A program made the translations under genes and the position numbers. DNA of 64,000 nucleotides, taken from positions 62,001-126,000 of the forward strand of contig NZ_VLTJ01000028.1 of NCBI RefSeq assembly GCF_007558815.1. The letters run 5' to 3'. The notes under the pieces were generated by a model. It had not been told where the DNA came from and searched no databases. It saw only the letters and a list, made by a program, of their open reading frames with translations. How positions within the stretch are numbered: position 1 is the first letter of the stretch; every line of letters begins with the position of its first letter. Below, one piece after another: positions 39,001 through 47,462 of this stretch. Source of the DNA: Verticiella sediminum. Lineage in GTDB: Bacteria > Pseudomonadota > Gammaproteobacteria > Burkholderiales > Burkholderiaceae_B.

Positions 39001-42000
39001 ACGTCCGTATCGACGGTCAGGACGAGGGCAGCGGACGGGTCGGAGACGTTGCCGGCCGTGTCGACAGCCCGGACGGTGAGCGTGTGCGAGCCATCGGCCA
39101 GCGCATCGCCCACCGTGATGCTCCATGCGCCGGTCAACGCGTCGGCAACGGTGGCGCCGATCTCCGTATCGCTGTCGTACAGCCGCACCGTGCTGCCCGC
39201 TTCGGCCAGGCCCGTGATCACCGGCGTCGCAACGTTGGTCAGATTGTCGCCTGCGGCGCCACTGTCGCCGGCGGGGTCCAGGATCGGGGCTGCGGGCACG
39301 GCCGGCGCGGTCGCGTCGATCACCAAGGCTCCGGCGCTGCTACCTACGGTGCCGACGTTGCCGGCCGCGTCGATCTGGCGCACCTGGATGCCGCCGCTGG
39401 CATAGGCGCCTTCGGGCAGCGTGAAGCCGCTGCCGCTACCCACGATCCAGGTGGTGCCGCTGTCGATACTGTATTCCCAGGCCGCGCCGGGCTCCAAGCC
39501 GGACACACTGATCTCGCCCTTATTGGTGATGCCGTCGCCATCATCGCCGCCGGTATCCTCGGCCAATGCCAGAACGGGTGCGTCGGGGATCTCCGTATCG
39601 ATGGTCAGGATCAGGGCAGTGGACACCTCGGAGACGTTGCCGGCCGCATCAACCGCTCGAACAGTGAGTGTGTGCGAGCCGTCAACCAGCACATCGCCCA
39701 CCGCGATGCTCCATGCGCCGGTCGACGCGTCGGCGACGGTGGCGCCGATCGCCGTATCGCTGTCGTACAGCCGTACCGTGCTGCCCGCCTCGGCCGTGCC
39801 CGTGATCACCGGCGCAGCGGCGTTGGTCAGGCCGTCGCCCGCGGCGCCGCTGTCGCTGGCAGGGTCCAGGATCGGAGCTGCGGGCACCGTCGGCGCGGTC
39901 ATATCGATCACGTAGGCCCCGGCGTTGCTGCCCACGGCGCTGACGTTGCCGGCGATGTCGGTCTGGCGCACCTGGATGCCGCCGATTGCGTAGACACCCT
40001 CGGGCAGCGAGAAACCGCCGTCGCTGCCGACAGCCCAGGCAGCGCCGCCGTCCGCGCTATATTCCCAGGTCGCGCCGGCCTCCACGCCGGACACCACGAC
40101 CGTGCCGACGTTGGTAATACCGTCGCCGTCATCGGCCCCGGTATCCTCGGCCAACGCCAGAACGGGCGCGGCGGGGATGTCCGTATCGATGGTCAGGACC
40201 AGGGCAGCGGACGGCTCGGAGACGTTGCCCGCCGTGTCGACCGCCCGGACGATGAGCGTGTGCTCGCCGTCCGCCAGCGCATCGCTCACCGCGAGGCTCC
40301 ACGCGCCGGTCAACGCGTCGGCAACGGCGACGCCGATTTCCGTCTCACCGTCGTACAGCCGTACCGTGCTGCCGGCCTCGGCCGTGCCGGTGATCACCGG
40401 CGTCGCAACGTTGGTCAGATTGTCGCCCGCGACGCCACTGTCGCTGGCGGGGTCCAGCATAGCGACGGCGGGTGCAGCCGGCGCGGCCGTGTCGATGATG
40501 AAGGCTCCGGCATTGCTGCCCGCGGCACTCGTGTTGCCGGCTGCATCGACTTGGCGGACCTGGACATCGCCGCCGGCATGCACACCCTCGGGCAATGTGA
40601 AGCTGGCGCCGCTGCCCGCAATCCAGGTATTTCCGCCGTCCAGGCTGTAGTCCCAGGTCGCACCCGCCTCCACGCCCGACACGGTGATGATGCCGACATT
40701 GGTGATGCCGTCGCCGTCATCGGCGCCCGTGTCCTCGGCCAGCGCCAAAACGGGCGCGGCCGGCACGGCCGTGTCGATGGACAGGACCAAGGCAGCGGAC
40801 GGCTCGGAGACGTTGCCCGCCGCATCGACGGCCCGGACGGTGAGCGTGTGCGCGCCGTCTGCCAAGGCATCGCTCACCGCGAGGCTCCACGCGCCGGTCA
40901 GCGCGTCGGCGACGGCAACGCCGATCTCCGTATCACCGTCGTACAGCCGCACCGTGCTGCCCGCTTCGGCCGTGCCCGTGATCACCGGCGCGGCGACGTT
41001 GGTCAGATCGTCGCCCGCGGCACCGCTATCGCTGGCGGGGTCCAGGATCGGAGCGGGAGGCACGCCCGGCGCGGTCGCATCGATGACGAAGGCCCCGGCG
41101 TTGCTGCCCACGGCGCTGACGTTGCCGGCCGCATCCGTCTGACGCACCTGGACGTCGCCGCCAGCATGGGCACCTTCGGGCAGCGTGAAGCCGCTGCCGC
41201 TGCCGGCGGTCCAGGTGATGCCGCCGTCGGTGCTGTATTCCCAGGCGGCGCCGTCCTCGATCCCGGTGACCTCGACCGTGCCATCGCCGCTGATGCCGTC
41301 GCTGTCGCTCGCGCCCGTGTCCTCGGCGAGCCCGAAGGACGGCTCGCCGGGCGGCGTCGTATCCACCGTGACGGCCGACAGCAGCCGGCCGACGCCGCTG
41401 GCCAGACCGTCGCTGCTCACATAGCGGGCGCGGATGGCGCCCGCCTCGTATTCGCCTTCCGGCAACACGAAGCTCGCGACCTCGCCGGCCTGCCAGGTCG
41501 CGCCGCCGTCCACGCTGTAGGACCAGGCGCGAACGCCGGCCGGAAACGTCAACGCGACCGTGCCGTCCCGGGTCAGCCCGTCATCGGCGGCCGTACCCGT
41601 GTCCGCCACGAGCGACAGCGCCGGCGCCACGGGCACGGACGGTGGCGGCTCCTGCGGCGGCGGCTCCTGGCCAGGACCGTTGTCTATCCATGCCATGGCC
41701 TCGACCAGCGACGCCCGGTCGGCCGTCACCAGCGCCAGGACGGCGCGGGCGAATTGCGCATCGTCGGCATACGGCGATTGCGTGAAGTAGCTGGCGAGCA
41801 CGCTGCGGTTCAGGTACAGCATACCGTCGGCGTCCGCGCCCTGCGCCAGGATGCCGAAGAATTCGGCCATGACCTGCTCACGCCCGCCGGGGCCGTCGGC
41901 CAGCCGCTGCGTCCAGTAGGCAAGGCCATCCTCGTCGGCCTCGCGGCCCACAGCCGCAGCGTAGAGATGCCGCACGAAGTCGGTATCGTCGAGGCCTTCA

Positions 42001-42659
42001 GGGTACAGCGCCCGCGCCTCGTCGCTGGCCGCCACCTGGGCCAGCATGTCATCGAAACTCAGGCCCGCCTGCCACTGCCCGGTCCAGAACGCCAGCCCTT
42101 CCGGGTCCGGTACGCGGCCCAGCAGGCCATAGGCCGAAGACACCAGCAAGGCCGGACCCGCCTGGGTCAGCCCCCGGGCCAGATCCAGCGTGGCGGGATC
42201 GTCCGTGAGCACGCGCAGCACCCATTGCGACAGTGGTCCGGAATCCTGCGTCGCGTCGCCCCGGGTGGCGGCGAATTCGATGCCCGCCGCGGCCTTGTTC
42301 GCCAGCAGTGCGCCGTCGCCCTGCGACACGCCGCCGTCCCAGGGCTCCAACAGCGCCTGCAGCCACTGCGCCAGCAGTTCGCCGCGCGTTGTCTCCTGCA
42401 GGACGTCGATCCACCAGGCCAGTCCGTCGGCGTCCGCGTCACGATGCAGGCCATGTTGGTACAGCCACCGCACGAAATCCGCGTCCGGCAGCGAGGCATG
42501 CCCGGCCGCCTCGCCGCTGGCCAGCAGCGACTGCGCGACCTCCTGCGGCAAGGCGCCCTGGTCGAGGCGGGAAGTCCAATAGGCGAGCCCGGCCGCGTCG
42601 GGGGCGCGGTCCAGGATCAGGGCGTACAAGGCGGCAACGGTGGTCTGCGAGGCGGTCAT
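36087..42659 (-). CDS. giant DUF4214 / bacterial Ig-like repeat protein, probable secreted adhesin
   Basis: 2190 residues. Residues 1-320 hold four DUF4214-type segments (for example DAAGLAYWTSRLDQG, DADGLAWWIDVL, DPEGLAFWTGQW, DEDGLAYWTQRL). A Pro-rich hinge (PPPQEPPPS, near 335) follows, then about 18 Ig-like repeats to residue ~2070: about 13 of one type (LAEDTGADDGDGITNVG ... WEYSLDGG ... VRQTDAAGN) with five of a second type (VITGTAEAGSTVRLYD) among them. A unique C-terminal domain ends TGTDFVLI. No N-terminal signal peptide is seen, which suggests type I secretion through a C-terminal signal; no type I exporter is in the window. Possible role: surface adhesion or biofilm matrix. It is divergent from a two-component system. 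Confidence 0.85.
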   Translation of the reverse strand: MTASQTTVAALYALILDRAPDAAGLAYWTSRLDQGALPQEVAQSLLASGEAAGHASLPDADFVRWLYQHGLHRDADADGLAWWIDVLQETTRGELLAQWLQALLEPWDGGVSQGDGALLANKAAAGIEFAATRGDATQDSGPLSQWVLRVLTDDPATLDLARGLTQAGPALLVSSAYGLLGRVPDPEGLAFWTGQWQAGLSFDDMLAQVAASDEARALYPEGLDDTDFVRHLYAAAVGREADEDGLAYWTQRLADGPGGREQVMAEFFGILAQGADADGMLYLNRSVLASYFTQSPYADDAQFARAVLALVTADRASLVEAMAWIDNGPGQEPPPQEPPPSVPVAPALSLVADTGTAADDGLTRDGTVALTFPAGVRAWSYSVDGGATWQAGEVASFVLPEGEYEAGAIRARYVSSDGLASGVGRLLSAVTVDTTPPGEPSFGLAEDTGASDSDGISGDGTVEVTGIEDGAAWEYSTDGGITWTAGSGSGFTLPEGAHAGGDVQVRQTDAAGNVSAVGSNAGAFVIDATAPGVPPAPILDPASDSGAAGDDLTNVAAPVITGTAEAGSTVRLYDGDTEIGVAVADALTGAWSLAVSDALADGAHTLTVRAVDAAGNVSEPSAALVLSIDTAVPAAPVLALAEDTGADDGDGITNVGIITVSGVEAGATWDYSLDGGNTWIAGSGASFTLPEGVHAGGDVQVRQVDAAGNTSAAGSNAGAFIIDTAAPAAPAVAMLDPASDSGVAGDNLTNVATPVITGTAEAGSTVRLYDGETEIGVAVADALTGAWSLAVSDALADGEHTLIVRAVDTAGNVSEPSAALVLTIDTDIPAAPVLALAEDTGADDGDGITNVGTVVVSGVEAGATWEYSADGGAAWAVGSDGGFSLPEGVYAIGGIQVRQTDIAGNVSAVGSNAGAYVIDMTAPTVPAAPILDPASDSGAAGDGLTNAAAPVITGTAEAGSTVRLYDSDTAIGATVADASTGAWSIAVGDVLVDGSHTLTVRAVDAAGNVSEVSTALILTIDTEIPDAPVLALAEDTGGDDGDGITNKGEISVSGLEPGAAWEYSIDSGTTWIVGSGSGFTLPEGAYASGGIQVRQIDAAGNVGTVGSSAGALVIDATAPAVPAAPILDPAGDSGAAGDNLTNVATPVITGLAEAGSTVRLYDSDTEIGATVADALTGAWSITVGDALADGSHTLTVRAVDTAGNVSDPSAALVLTVDTDVPAAPVFALNSDTGADAGDGITSDGALSVSGLEPGATWEYSLDGGATWSMGSSGSFTLPEGVYASGDVQVRQIDAAGNTSAVGGNAGVFVIDATAPAAPLLTLAEDTGADGSDGITNDGAVIVSGLEPGATWEYSLDGGATWAAGSDGGFALPEGIHASGSIRVRQTDAAGNTSSDFAHAAAIIVDATAPGMPSIISANLTHEEAPVIEGTAEAGAIVTLTVPGATYVAAVDTDGHWRVDLSTATPVSGTLALDLNSPNTVQAVATDAAGNGSVFALQTLVIDTTPPGPPAFALAEDTGADDGDGITNVGIVTVSGVEAGATWEYSLDSGATWSLGGGGDFTLPEGTYASGSVQVRQTDAAGNVSPAALSEAAIVVDTTAPAAPPLLMLYDSDPPAYIDGDGNTRIHTVLVADLEDGATWQYSVDGGDTWASGSGQRFELADGAYAASTIQARQTDLAGNLGAVSAIGRSLVVDTVAPAAAAFALAQDTGVSGSDGRTLDGTIAVTGLEPGAAWEYSLNGGDTWHAGSGESFLLAEGSYAVGSISVRQTDLAGNQSPVVHNDLAIVVDTTAPVAPAVTLVEDTGISSSDGITRDGRMAVGLLESDAAWRFSIDGGTSWSEGVGAGFELAEGTYSAGSVQVRQIDAAGNVGSLWSNAATIVVDTAAAALTLSVSDTGVPGDGVTVDGTFRIGLLEEGASWEYTTDAGNTWTAGTGDAFILEYGGVWDLADIQVRQTDAAGNVGAAASAGTGTLTILDAVTGLWQDTGRSATDGITANGVLSLPEEVLAADSWRISTQGWDESYWGPVQTGDVGVALVEGRYDPGQILIQYWAGGQEFLAGNDMAYVVDLTGPRVQSVDADFSSLTFVVHFDEQVALVPGSGIAASSWGLKLYNEAGVDLGTGFTYSSTIDADGASLGFPGYLVQTPQAGYTVDLVINRHTVLGQIVDLAGNDLQHHEPFATWEYTGTDFVLI
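36450..41625 (-). repeat. tandem Ig-like repeats within the giant protein
   Basis: Two repeat types of about 95 and 100 residues alternate in the first part, then only the first type continues toward the C-terminus. Several neighbouring units are nearly identical in DNA (for example around 39000-41300), so copy number probably changes by recombination. Confidence 0.85.
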
Positions 42660-42983
42660 GCTTGGCTCCGAACGTCCGGGCACCTCGGGGACGATGCGAA
42701 CGGCGGCGCCGGCAGGCCCCGGACAGGGTCCGGACGTGAAACGCCGAGACGCGCGGCCTCGGCAGTCGGGCCAACAGCAGCGGCCCGGGGGTGCGACGCA
42801 GTTTAGACAGGCAGCTACGGACCCGCACATCCCGCGTTTGCGGTATTCGCAACGCTGGCGCCCAATTGCCGGCATCCCGGCCTACCCTGAACGAGGGAGC
42901 CGCGCCGCGCCTGCTTGCGCTAGAGTGCGGTATCGTCGCGCCCGCGGTCTGCCGCCGGGTGCGCCCCCCTGCCCCCGCCGTCC
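42660..42983. promoter_or_regulatory. divergent intergenic region between the repeat protein and the two-component system
   Basis: 324 bases with no gene. A clear inverted repeat TTGCG-GTATT-CGCAA lies at 42838-42852, near the middle. It is a candidate binding site for the adjacent NarL-type response regulator. No strong sigma-70 promoter was recognised. Confidence 0.45.
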
Positions 42984-43640
42984 ATGCCCGCTCCGATCCG
43001 CGTCATCATCGTCGAAGACGACACCGCCATGCGCGAGGAATTCGAGCGCATGGTGCTAGCCCAGCCGGGCCTGGAACTGGTCGGCAGCGCGCAGAGCATC
43101 GCCCAGGCCTGCGCGCTGCTGGCCGCCACCGCACCGCCACCGGACGTGGCCCTGATCGATCTCGGCCTGCCCGACGGCGACGGCGTCGCGCTGATCGCGC
43201 AGGCGGTGCGCGACATGCCGCGCCTGGCGGTGCTGGTGGCCACCATCTTCGGCGACGAGGCCCACGTCATCCGCGCGATCGAGGCCGGCGCGCACGGCTA
43301 CCTGCTCAAGGACACCTCGATCGAGGAGTTCTCGCGCGCGCTGGGCCTGGTGTTCGAGGGCGGCTCGCCGCTGTCGCCCCAGATCGCGCGGCACCTGCTC
43401 AAGCGCTTCCTGCCGGCCGAGCGCAAACCCGTGCCGGCCGGCGAACAAGCCCTGACCGGCCGCGAGATCGACATCCTCACCCGGATCTCCTACGGCTTCA
43501 CCGTGGCCGAGACCGCCCAGCAGATGCACATTTCGGCGCACACCGTCGCCACCCACATCAAGAACATCTACGGCAAGCTGGCGGTGCACAACCGGGTGGA
43601 GGCGGTCAACCAGGCGCGGCGCCGGGGCCTCATCCTGTGA
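42984..43640 (+). CDS. NarL/LuxR-type response regulator
   Basis: 218 residues. The receiver domain carries the acidic pocket EDD (11-13), phospho-acceptor Asp59 in LIDLGLPDGDG, and Lys in LLKDTS. The C-terminal LuxR-type helix-turn-helix (about 150-215) reads LTGREIDILTRISYGFTVAETAQQM, with HTVATHIKNIYGKL as the recognition part. It is paired with the histidine kinase downstream. Given the divergent giant gene, that gene is its most likely target; this is inferred from position only. Confidence 0.92.
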   Translation: MPAPIRVIIVEDDTAMREEFERMVLAQPGLELVGSAQSIAQACALLAATAPPPDVALIDLGLPDGDGVALIAQAVRDMPRLAVLVATIFGDEAHVIRAIEAGAHGYLLKDTSIEEFSRALGLVFEGGSPLSPQIARHLLKRFLPAERKPVPAGEQALTGREIDILTRISYGFTVAETAQQMHISAHTVATHIKNIYGKLAVHNRVEAVNQARRRGLIL

Positions 43641-43660
43641 CGCCGGGAGGCTGGCTGCGC

Positions 43661-45541
43661 ATGGCTCGCGCCCGCCTGAAGGCTGCGGTTCCCGTGCCGC
43701 TAGGCGCAAGCGCCTGCGGCGCCGGGACGATACCTGCGCGGCGCAGCGCGGCGTCAAGGGCGAGGCTTGCGCTCTGGTCCGCGCTCCTGCTCCTGCTGGC
43801 CTGGCAGGCCGCCCTCGCCGCCGCGCCGTCCCCGGCGGCGCTCGACGCGCCCACCGTTCGGCTGCTGGATGCCGGCTGGTTCGCCGAGGGCGGCACGGAC
43901 GCGCCGCCCGCCGACGGTTGGATGCCGGTGGCGCTGCCGGACAACTGGCGGCTAAGCCGGCCGCACTACGGCGGCTACGGCTGGTACCGGCTGCCCTTCA
44001 CTCTGCCGGAAGTGCCGCGCCAGCCGATGGCGATCTACATTCCCCGCCTGGCCTTGGTCGGCGAACTCTGGCTGAACGGTTCCCTGCTCAACCCCGGTGT
44101 GCGCTTCGACGGACCGGCCGGCAGGGGCGTGCAGATGGCCGACGAGCCCTTGCACGTGGTGGCGCCGTCGGGCCTGTTCCGCCCTGGCGAGAACGTGCTG
44201 GAGGTACGGCTGCAGGGCGAGAGCGCTATCCGCAGCGGGCTGTCCGCCGTGCGCCTGGGAGCGGCGCAGGAGATTCACCGGATCTGGCTGCCACGCTACC
44301 TGCTGCAGGTGGTCGCGCCCTACGTGCTGATGGTGCTCGTGGTGGGCGCGCTGTGCTTCGTGCTGGGGTATGCCCTGCGCAGGCGGCGCCAGTTGCTGCC
44401 GATGCAGTTCGCGCTGCTGGCCGGCATCGTCACGCTGGCGTCCTATCTGATGGCCGAACTGCCGATGTCGCGCGGCAGCCAGCAAGCCGTGCGCATCCTG
44501 ATCAGCATTCCGATGTATTGGGCGCTGGGCGTGGCCGGCTACCACCTGGCCGGCATCCGGCTGCGCGGCTTCCTGACGGCCTGGCACACCACGACGCTGC
44601 TCACTCTGGCCGCGGCCGCCGGCTGGCTGATCCTGGGCGGTGTCACCGACCAGGTCTGGCTGCTCACCTGGCCGCACGTGCTGCTGCGCTGGATACCGAT
44701 AGGGTTGCTGTGCGCGCGGGCCTGGAGGGATCGGTCGGTCAAGTTTCTGCTGCTGGGGCTGAGCGCCGGCCTGTGGAACGTCACCATCATGCAGTCCTAC
44801 CTGATCCTGATGGAGTGGACGCACTGGGACAGCTTCCGCTGGAGCGTCACCGGCGCGCTGCCGTTCGCCCTGGTGCTGCTGTTCGTCTTCGCCGAGCGCT
44901 TCGTCCAGGACCACGAGGACGCGGTGCGCGCGCAGCGCGCCGCGGTCGCCGCTGAACGCGAGCGCATCCTGCAGGACATGCACGACGGCATGGGCGCGCA
45001 GCTCATCACCGCGCTGCGGCTGGTCCAGCGGCCCGGCACGGACCCCACCGATCTGGCGCGCGCCATCGAAGAGGCCTTGCAGGATCTGCGCCTGATCATC
45101 GATTCGCTGGACCTGACCGAGAACGACCTGCTGCCGCTGCTGGGCAACCTGCGCTTTCGGCTGGAGCCGCGGCTGGCCCTGCTGGGCATACGCCTGGAAT
45201 GGGAGGTCGAACCGCCGCTGCCTCAGTTGCAGGGACTGAACCCCGAATCCGCGCTGGCGGTGCTGCGCATCGTGCAGGAGGCCATCAACAACGCCCTGCA
45301 GCACGCTCACGCGACACGCATCCGCATCTCGATCAAGCCGCAGGACGGCGGCGTGGCGATCCGCGTGGCCGACGACGGCCACGGCATCGTGCCCGGCCGG
45401 GCCGAGCAGCGCGACGCGCAGGGTTCGCGCGGCCTGGCCGGCATGCGCCAACGCGCCGCCCGGCTGGGCGCGACGCTGAAGGTGGACAGCGGCACGGGCG
45501 GCACTGCCGTCGAACTATGGCTGCCGGCAGGCGGCGCCTGA
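43661..45541 (+). CDS. 7TM sensor histidine kinase (HisKA_3 / NarX-UhpB type)
   Basis: 626 residues from ATG 43661, which has GGGAGG 10 bases upstream; GTG 43637 overlapping the regulator stop is possible. After a first hydrophobic segment (LALWSALLLLLAWQAALA) comes a periplasmic beta-sandwich domain resembling the sugar-binding domain of glycosidases (WYRLPFTLPE, LALVGELWLNGSLL). Then about seven membrane helices (210-420), the HisKA_3 domain with His441 in ILQDMHDGMG, and an HATPase domain (EAINNALQHAHAT, DDGHGI, GLAGMRQRAARLG). The layout is like 7TMR-DISM sensors. The signal is unknown. Confidence 0.9.
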   Translation: MARARLKAAVPVPLGASACGAGTIPARRSAASRARLALWSALLLLLAWQAALAAAPSPAALDAPTVRLLDAGWFAEGGTDAPPADGWMPVALPDNWRLSRPHYGGYGWYRLPFTLPEVPRQPMAIYIPRLALVGELWLNGSLLNPGVRFDGPAGRGVQMADEPLHVVAPSGLFRPGENVLEVRLQGESAIRSGLSAVRLGAAQEIHRIWLPRYLLQVVAPYVLMVLVVGALCFVLGYALRRRRQLLPMQFALLAGIVTLASYLMAELPMSRGSQQAVRILISIPMYWALGVAGYHLAGIRLRGFLTAWHTTTLLTLAAAAGWLILGGVTDQVWLLTWPHVLLRWIPIGLLCARAWRDRSVKFLLLGLSAGLWNVTIMQSYLILMEWTHWDSFRWSVTGALPFALVLLFVFAERFVQDHEDAVRAQRAAVAAERERILQDMHDGMGAQLITALRLVQRPGTDPTDLARAIEEALQDLRLIIDSLDLTENDLLPLLGNLRFRLEPRLALLGIRLEWEVEPPLPQLQGLNPESALAVLRIVQEAINNALQHAHATRIRISIKPQDGGVAIRVADDGHGIVPGRAEQRDAQGSRGLAGMRQRAARLGATLKVDSGTGGTAVELWLPAGGA

Positions 45542-45621
45542 ACCGCAGCGCCGGGAACGCCGGTCCGGAGCCGCGAAAGCGCCAGGAACCGCGCGCGGAA
45601 CACGGCACGAAGGCCGGGCGT
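45542..45621 (-). pseudogene. remnant of a bug gene (start codon and signal peptide region)
   Basis: On the minus strand this reads PGLRAVFRARFLALSRLRTGVPGAA, the counterpart of PDLRVVFRA...LAAGVLAA in the intact Bug protein that starts at 12024. The ATG has become ACG (45621-45619), and only about 25 codons remain before the kinase gene. It sits opposite gntR exactly as the intact bug sits opposite the gntR remnant at 12159. Confidence 0.7.
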
Positions 45622-45637
45622 CGCCCCAACCAATAAG

Positions 45638-45661
45638 GATACGAAGCGTTGTTTACGCATA
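45638..45661. promoter_or_regulatory. putative GntR operator in front of the intact gntR gene
   Basis: GATACG-N12-CGCATA, matching the site at 12041-12064. It lies about 100 bases upstream of the gntR start, in a leader that also keeps GGATTGGATGATATCTGGTC. Autoregulation is likely but inferred. Confidence 0.45.
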
Positions 45662-45761
45662 CCTATAGGGATTGGATGATATCTGGTCGTGCTAGCATGT
45701 CAGGAAAAACGCAGCACATCGGGGCGGCCATCCATGCCATGCCCCGGAGAGGAACAAATCC

Positions 45762-46472
45762 ATGACCACGTACGAGGGCGGGCTGGCATCAGCGTCCGTT
45801 CCCCAGACGCCAGCCAGCGAAGACCAAGAACGCACGAACCGTCCGCAGACCGTGTACGACGCCCTCTTCCAGGACATCGTGACCGGCAGGCTGCGCGCGG
45901 GAGAACGCCTGTTCATCGACGAGATCGCCGAACGCTTCGGCGTAAGCAAGATCCCCGTGCGCGAGGCCATGAAAGCGCTCGAAGGCAGGGGCTGGGTGGA
46001 GTCCGCGCCCCGTCGCGGCACCTATGTGCGCAAGCTCTCCATGGAGGAGCTGCACGAATTGTTCGAGTTGCGCCAGATCCTCGAACCGTCCATCACGGCG
46101 CTGGCCGCGCACCGGCGGCGCACGCAACATCTGCAGCAGTTGGCGGCATTGATCGAGGAAGGCGAGGCCGCCATCGCGGCTGACGATTTCGTGACGAGTT
46201 CACGGGTGAACTCGGAATTCCATTCCGTGATCGCGCAGGCGGCCGACAACACCCTCGCCTATGCGGTGATCCAGGATCTCGAACTGCGGCTGTGCCGCTA
46301 CTTCTTCGTGGCGAGCTGGGAAGAACGCAAGGAATCCATGCGACAACACGAAGCGCTGTACAAGGCCATCCGCGATCAGGATGTGGATGCCGCGCGCCGG
46401 CTGACGGTGGAACACCTGCGGCATACGGAGGCGATGGCTGCGCGCTCGATCAGCGTGCGCGACATGGCGTGA
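45762..46472 (+). CDS. GntR-family transcriptional regulator, FadR/FCD subfamily
   Basis: 236 residues. Winged helix at about 28-95 (TVYDALFQDIVTGRLRAGERL, IDEIAERFGVSKIPVREAMKALEGRGWV), then an FCD effector domain (ELFELRQILEPSITALAA, NSEFHSVIAQAADN, RQHEALYKAIRDQD) that binds small carboxylates, often with a metal. The ATG has GAGAGGA upstream. It has no intact divergent partner here; the best target is the operon at 12024-462, whose promoter is a diverged copy of its own. It could also be the regulator of the GTGGCATRCCAC sites, but its own promoter lacks that motif. Confidence 0.9.
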   Translation: MTTYEGGLASASVPQTPASEDQERTNRPQTVYDALFQDIVTGRLRAGERLFIDEIAERFGVSKIPVREAMKALEGRGWVESAPRRGTYVRKLSMEELHELFELRQILEPSITALAAHRRRTQHLQQLAALIEEGEAAIAADDFVTSSRVNSEFHSVIAQAADNTLAYAVIQDLELRLCRYFFVASWEERKESMRQHEALYKAIRDQDVDAARRLTVEHLRHTEAMAARSISVRDMA

Positions 46473-46541
46473 GCAACGCGGGCCGCTCCGGCGGCCCGGC
46501 GCAGACGGACGGGGAGCGGATGCGGCGGCCGGCGCCGCTAT

Positions 46542-47462
46542 TCAATGTGCGATGCCGCTGAGCCAGTCGCGCCGCAGCGCGGCTGCCTCGGCCAGGAGAG
46601 CTTCCAGGCCCTCGGCGTCGCCGCCGCGCAGCAGCGCTGCGTAGTGCTCCAGCACCTGCTGGATCTGCCCGACCTCGGCCAATACCGCGTCACGGTTGGC
46701 GAACAGGATGTCGCGCCACATTTCCGCCGAACTGCCGGCGATGCGCGAGAAATCGCGAAAACCGCTGCCGGCATGCCCCAGGCGCTCGACGGCGTCGCCC
46801 CGGCGCAGCAGATGCGTGAGGAAGGCGAATGCCACCAGATGCGGCACGTGGCTCACGGACGCCAGGATATCGTCGTGCCTTGCCGGGTCCATGCGGAAAA
46901 GCTCCGCGCCGCAGGCTCGCCATGCACTCTCCACGCGCGCGATGCTGGCCGGCGTGTTCTCGGGCAACGGCGTGAGGATCACCTGGCGGCCGCGATACAG
47001 GTTGGGATCGGCGGCGCTGGGCCCGCTGCGTTCGCTGCCGGCGATCGGGTGCCCCGGCACGAACTGGCCCACGCACTCGCCCAGCCCCTGCCGGGCCGCG
47101 GCCACGACGTCCTGCTTGGTGCTGCCGCCGTCCGTGACCACGGCGTGCGCGCGCAGATGCGGCGCCATGGCACGCAACACGGCCGGCATGGCGCCGACGG
47201 GCGTGGAGAGAAAGACGAGGTCCGCTTCGGCGGCGGCCTGCTCGGCCGTGGCGGCCCGGTCGATCAGCCCGAGGGCCTCGGCCTCCGCCAGCGAGGCGGC
47301 ATTGCGCCCCACGCCGATGACTTCGCCGACCGCGCCCGTACGCCGCAACGCTGCCGCGAAGGAGCCGCCGATGAGCCCGACGCCGACCACCGCCAGCACC
47401 GGAATGCGCACGTCCATCGCTTCGGGCATCGCGGCGTCGAGCCCGACGCCGGGCTGGCTCAC
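46542..47462 (-). CDS. tyrA: prephenate dehydrogenase
   Basis: 306 residues from GTG 47462, which overlaps the hisC stop by 4 bases (GTGA); ATGs at 47429 and 47417 are alternatives. The NAD-binding motif VVGVGLIGGSFA lies near the N-terminus, with FLSTPVGAMPAVL, VPGHPIAGSERSG and the His-rich SHVPHLVAFAF typical of TyrA. It oxidatively decarboxylates prephenate (or arogenate) toward tyrosine. It lies in the conserved block gyrA-serC-pheA-hisC-tyrA. Confidence 0.93.
   Translation of the reverse strand: MSQPGVGLDAAMPEAMDVRIPVLAVVGVGLIGGSFAAALRRTGAVGEVIGVGRNAASLAEAEALGLIDRAATAEQAAAEADLVFLSTPVGAMPAVLRAMAPHLRAHAVVTDGGSTKQDVVAAARQGLGECVGQFVPGHPIAGSERSGPSAADPNLYRGRQVILTPLPENTPASIARVESAWRACGAELFRMDPARHDDILASVSHVPHLVAFAFLTHLLRRGDAVERLGHAGSGFRDFSRIAGSSAEMWRDILFANRDAVLAEVGQIQQVLEHYAALLRGGDAEGLEALLAEAAALRRDWLSGIAH

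Noticed and set aside
36450-41625. Regularly spaced near-identical DNA repeats that could suggest a CRISPR or satellite array
   Set aside because: The repeats are ~290 bases, in frame, and encode Ig-like domains; there are no short repeats with unique spacers and no cas genes.
37323-42806. A 1827-codon open frame on the plus strand opposite the giant repeat gene
   Set aside because: It mirrors the repeat structure of the minus-strand gene, has Arg/His/Gly-rich low-quality protein and no known domain. Long antisense frames are expected in such high-GC DNA.
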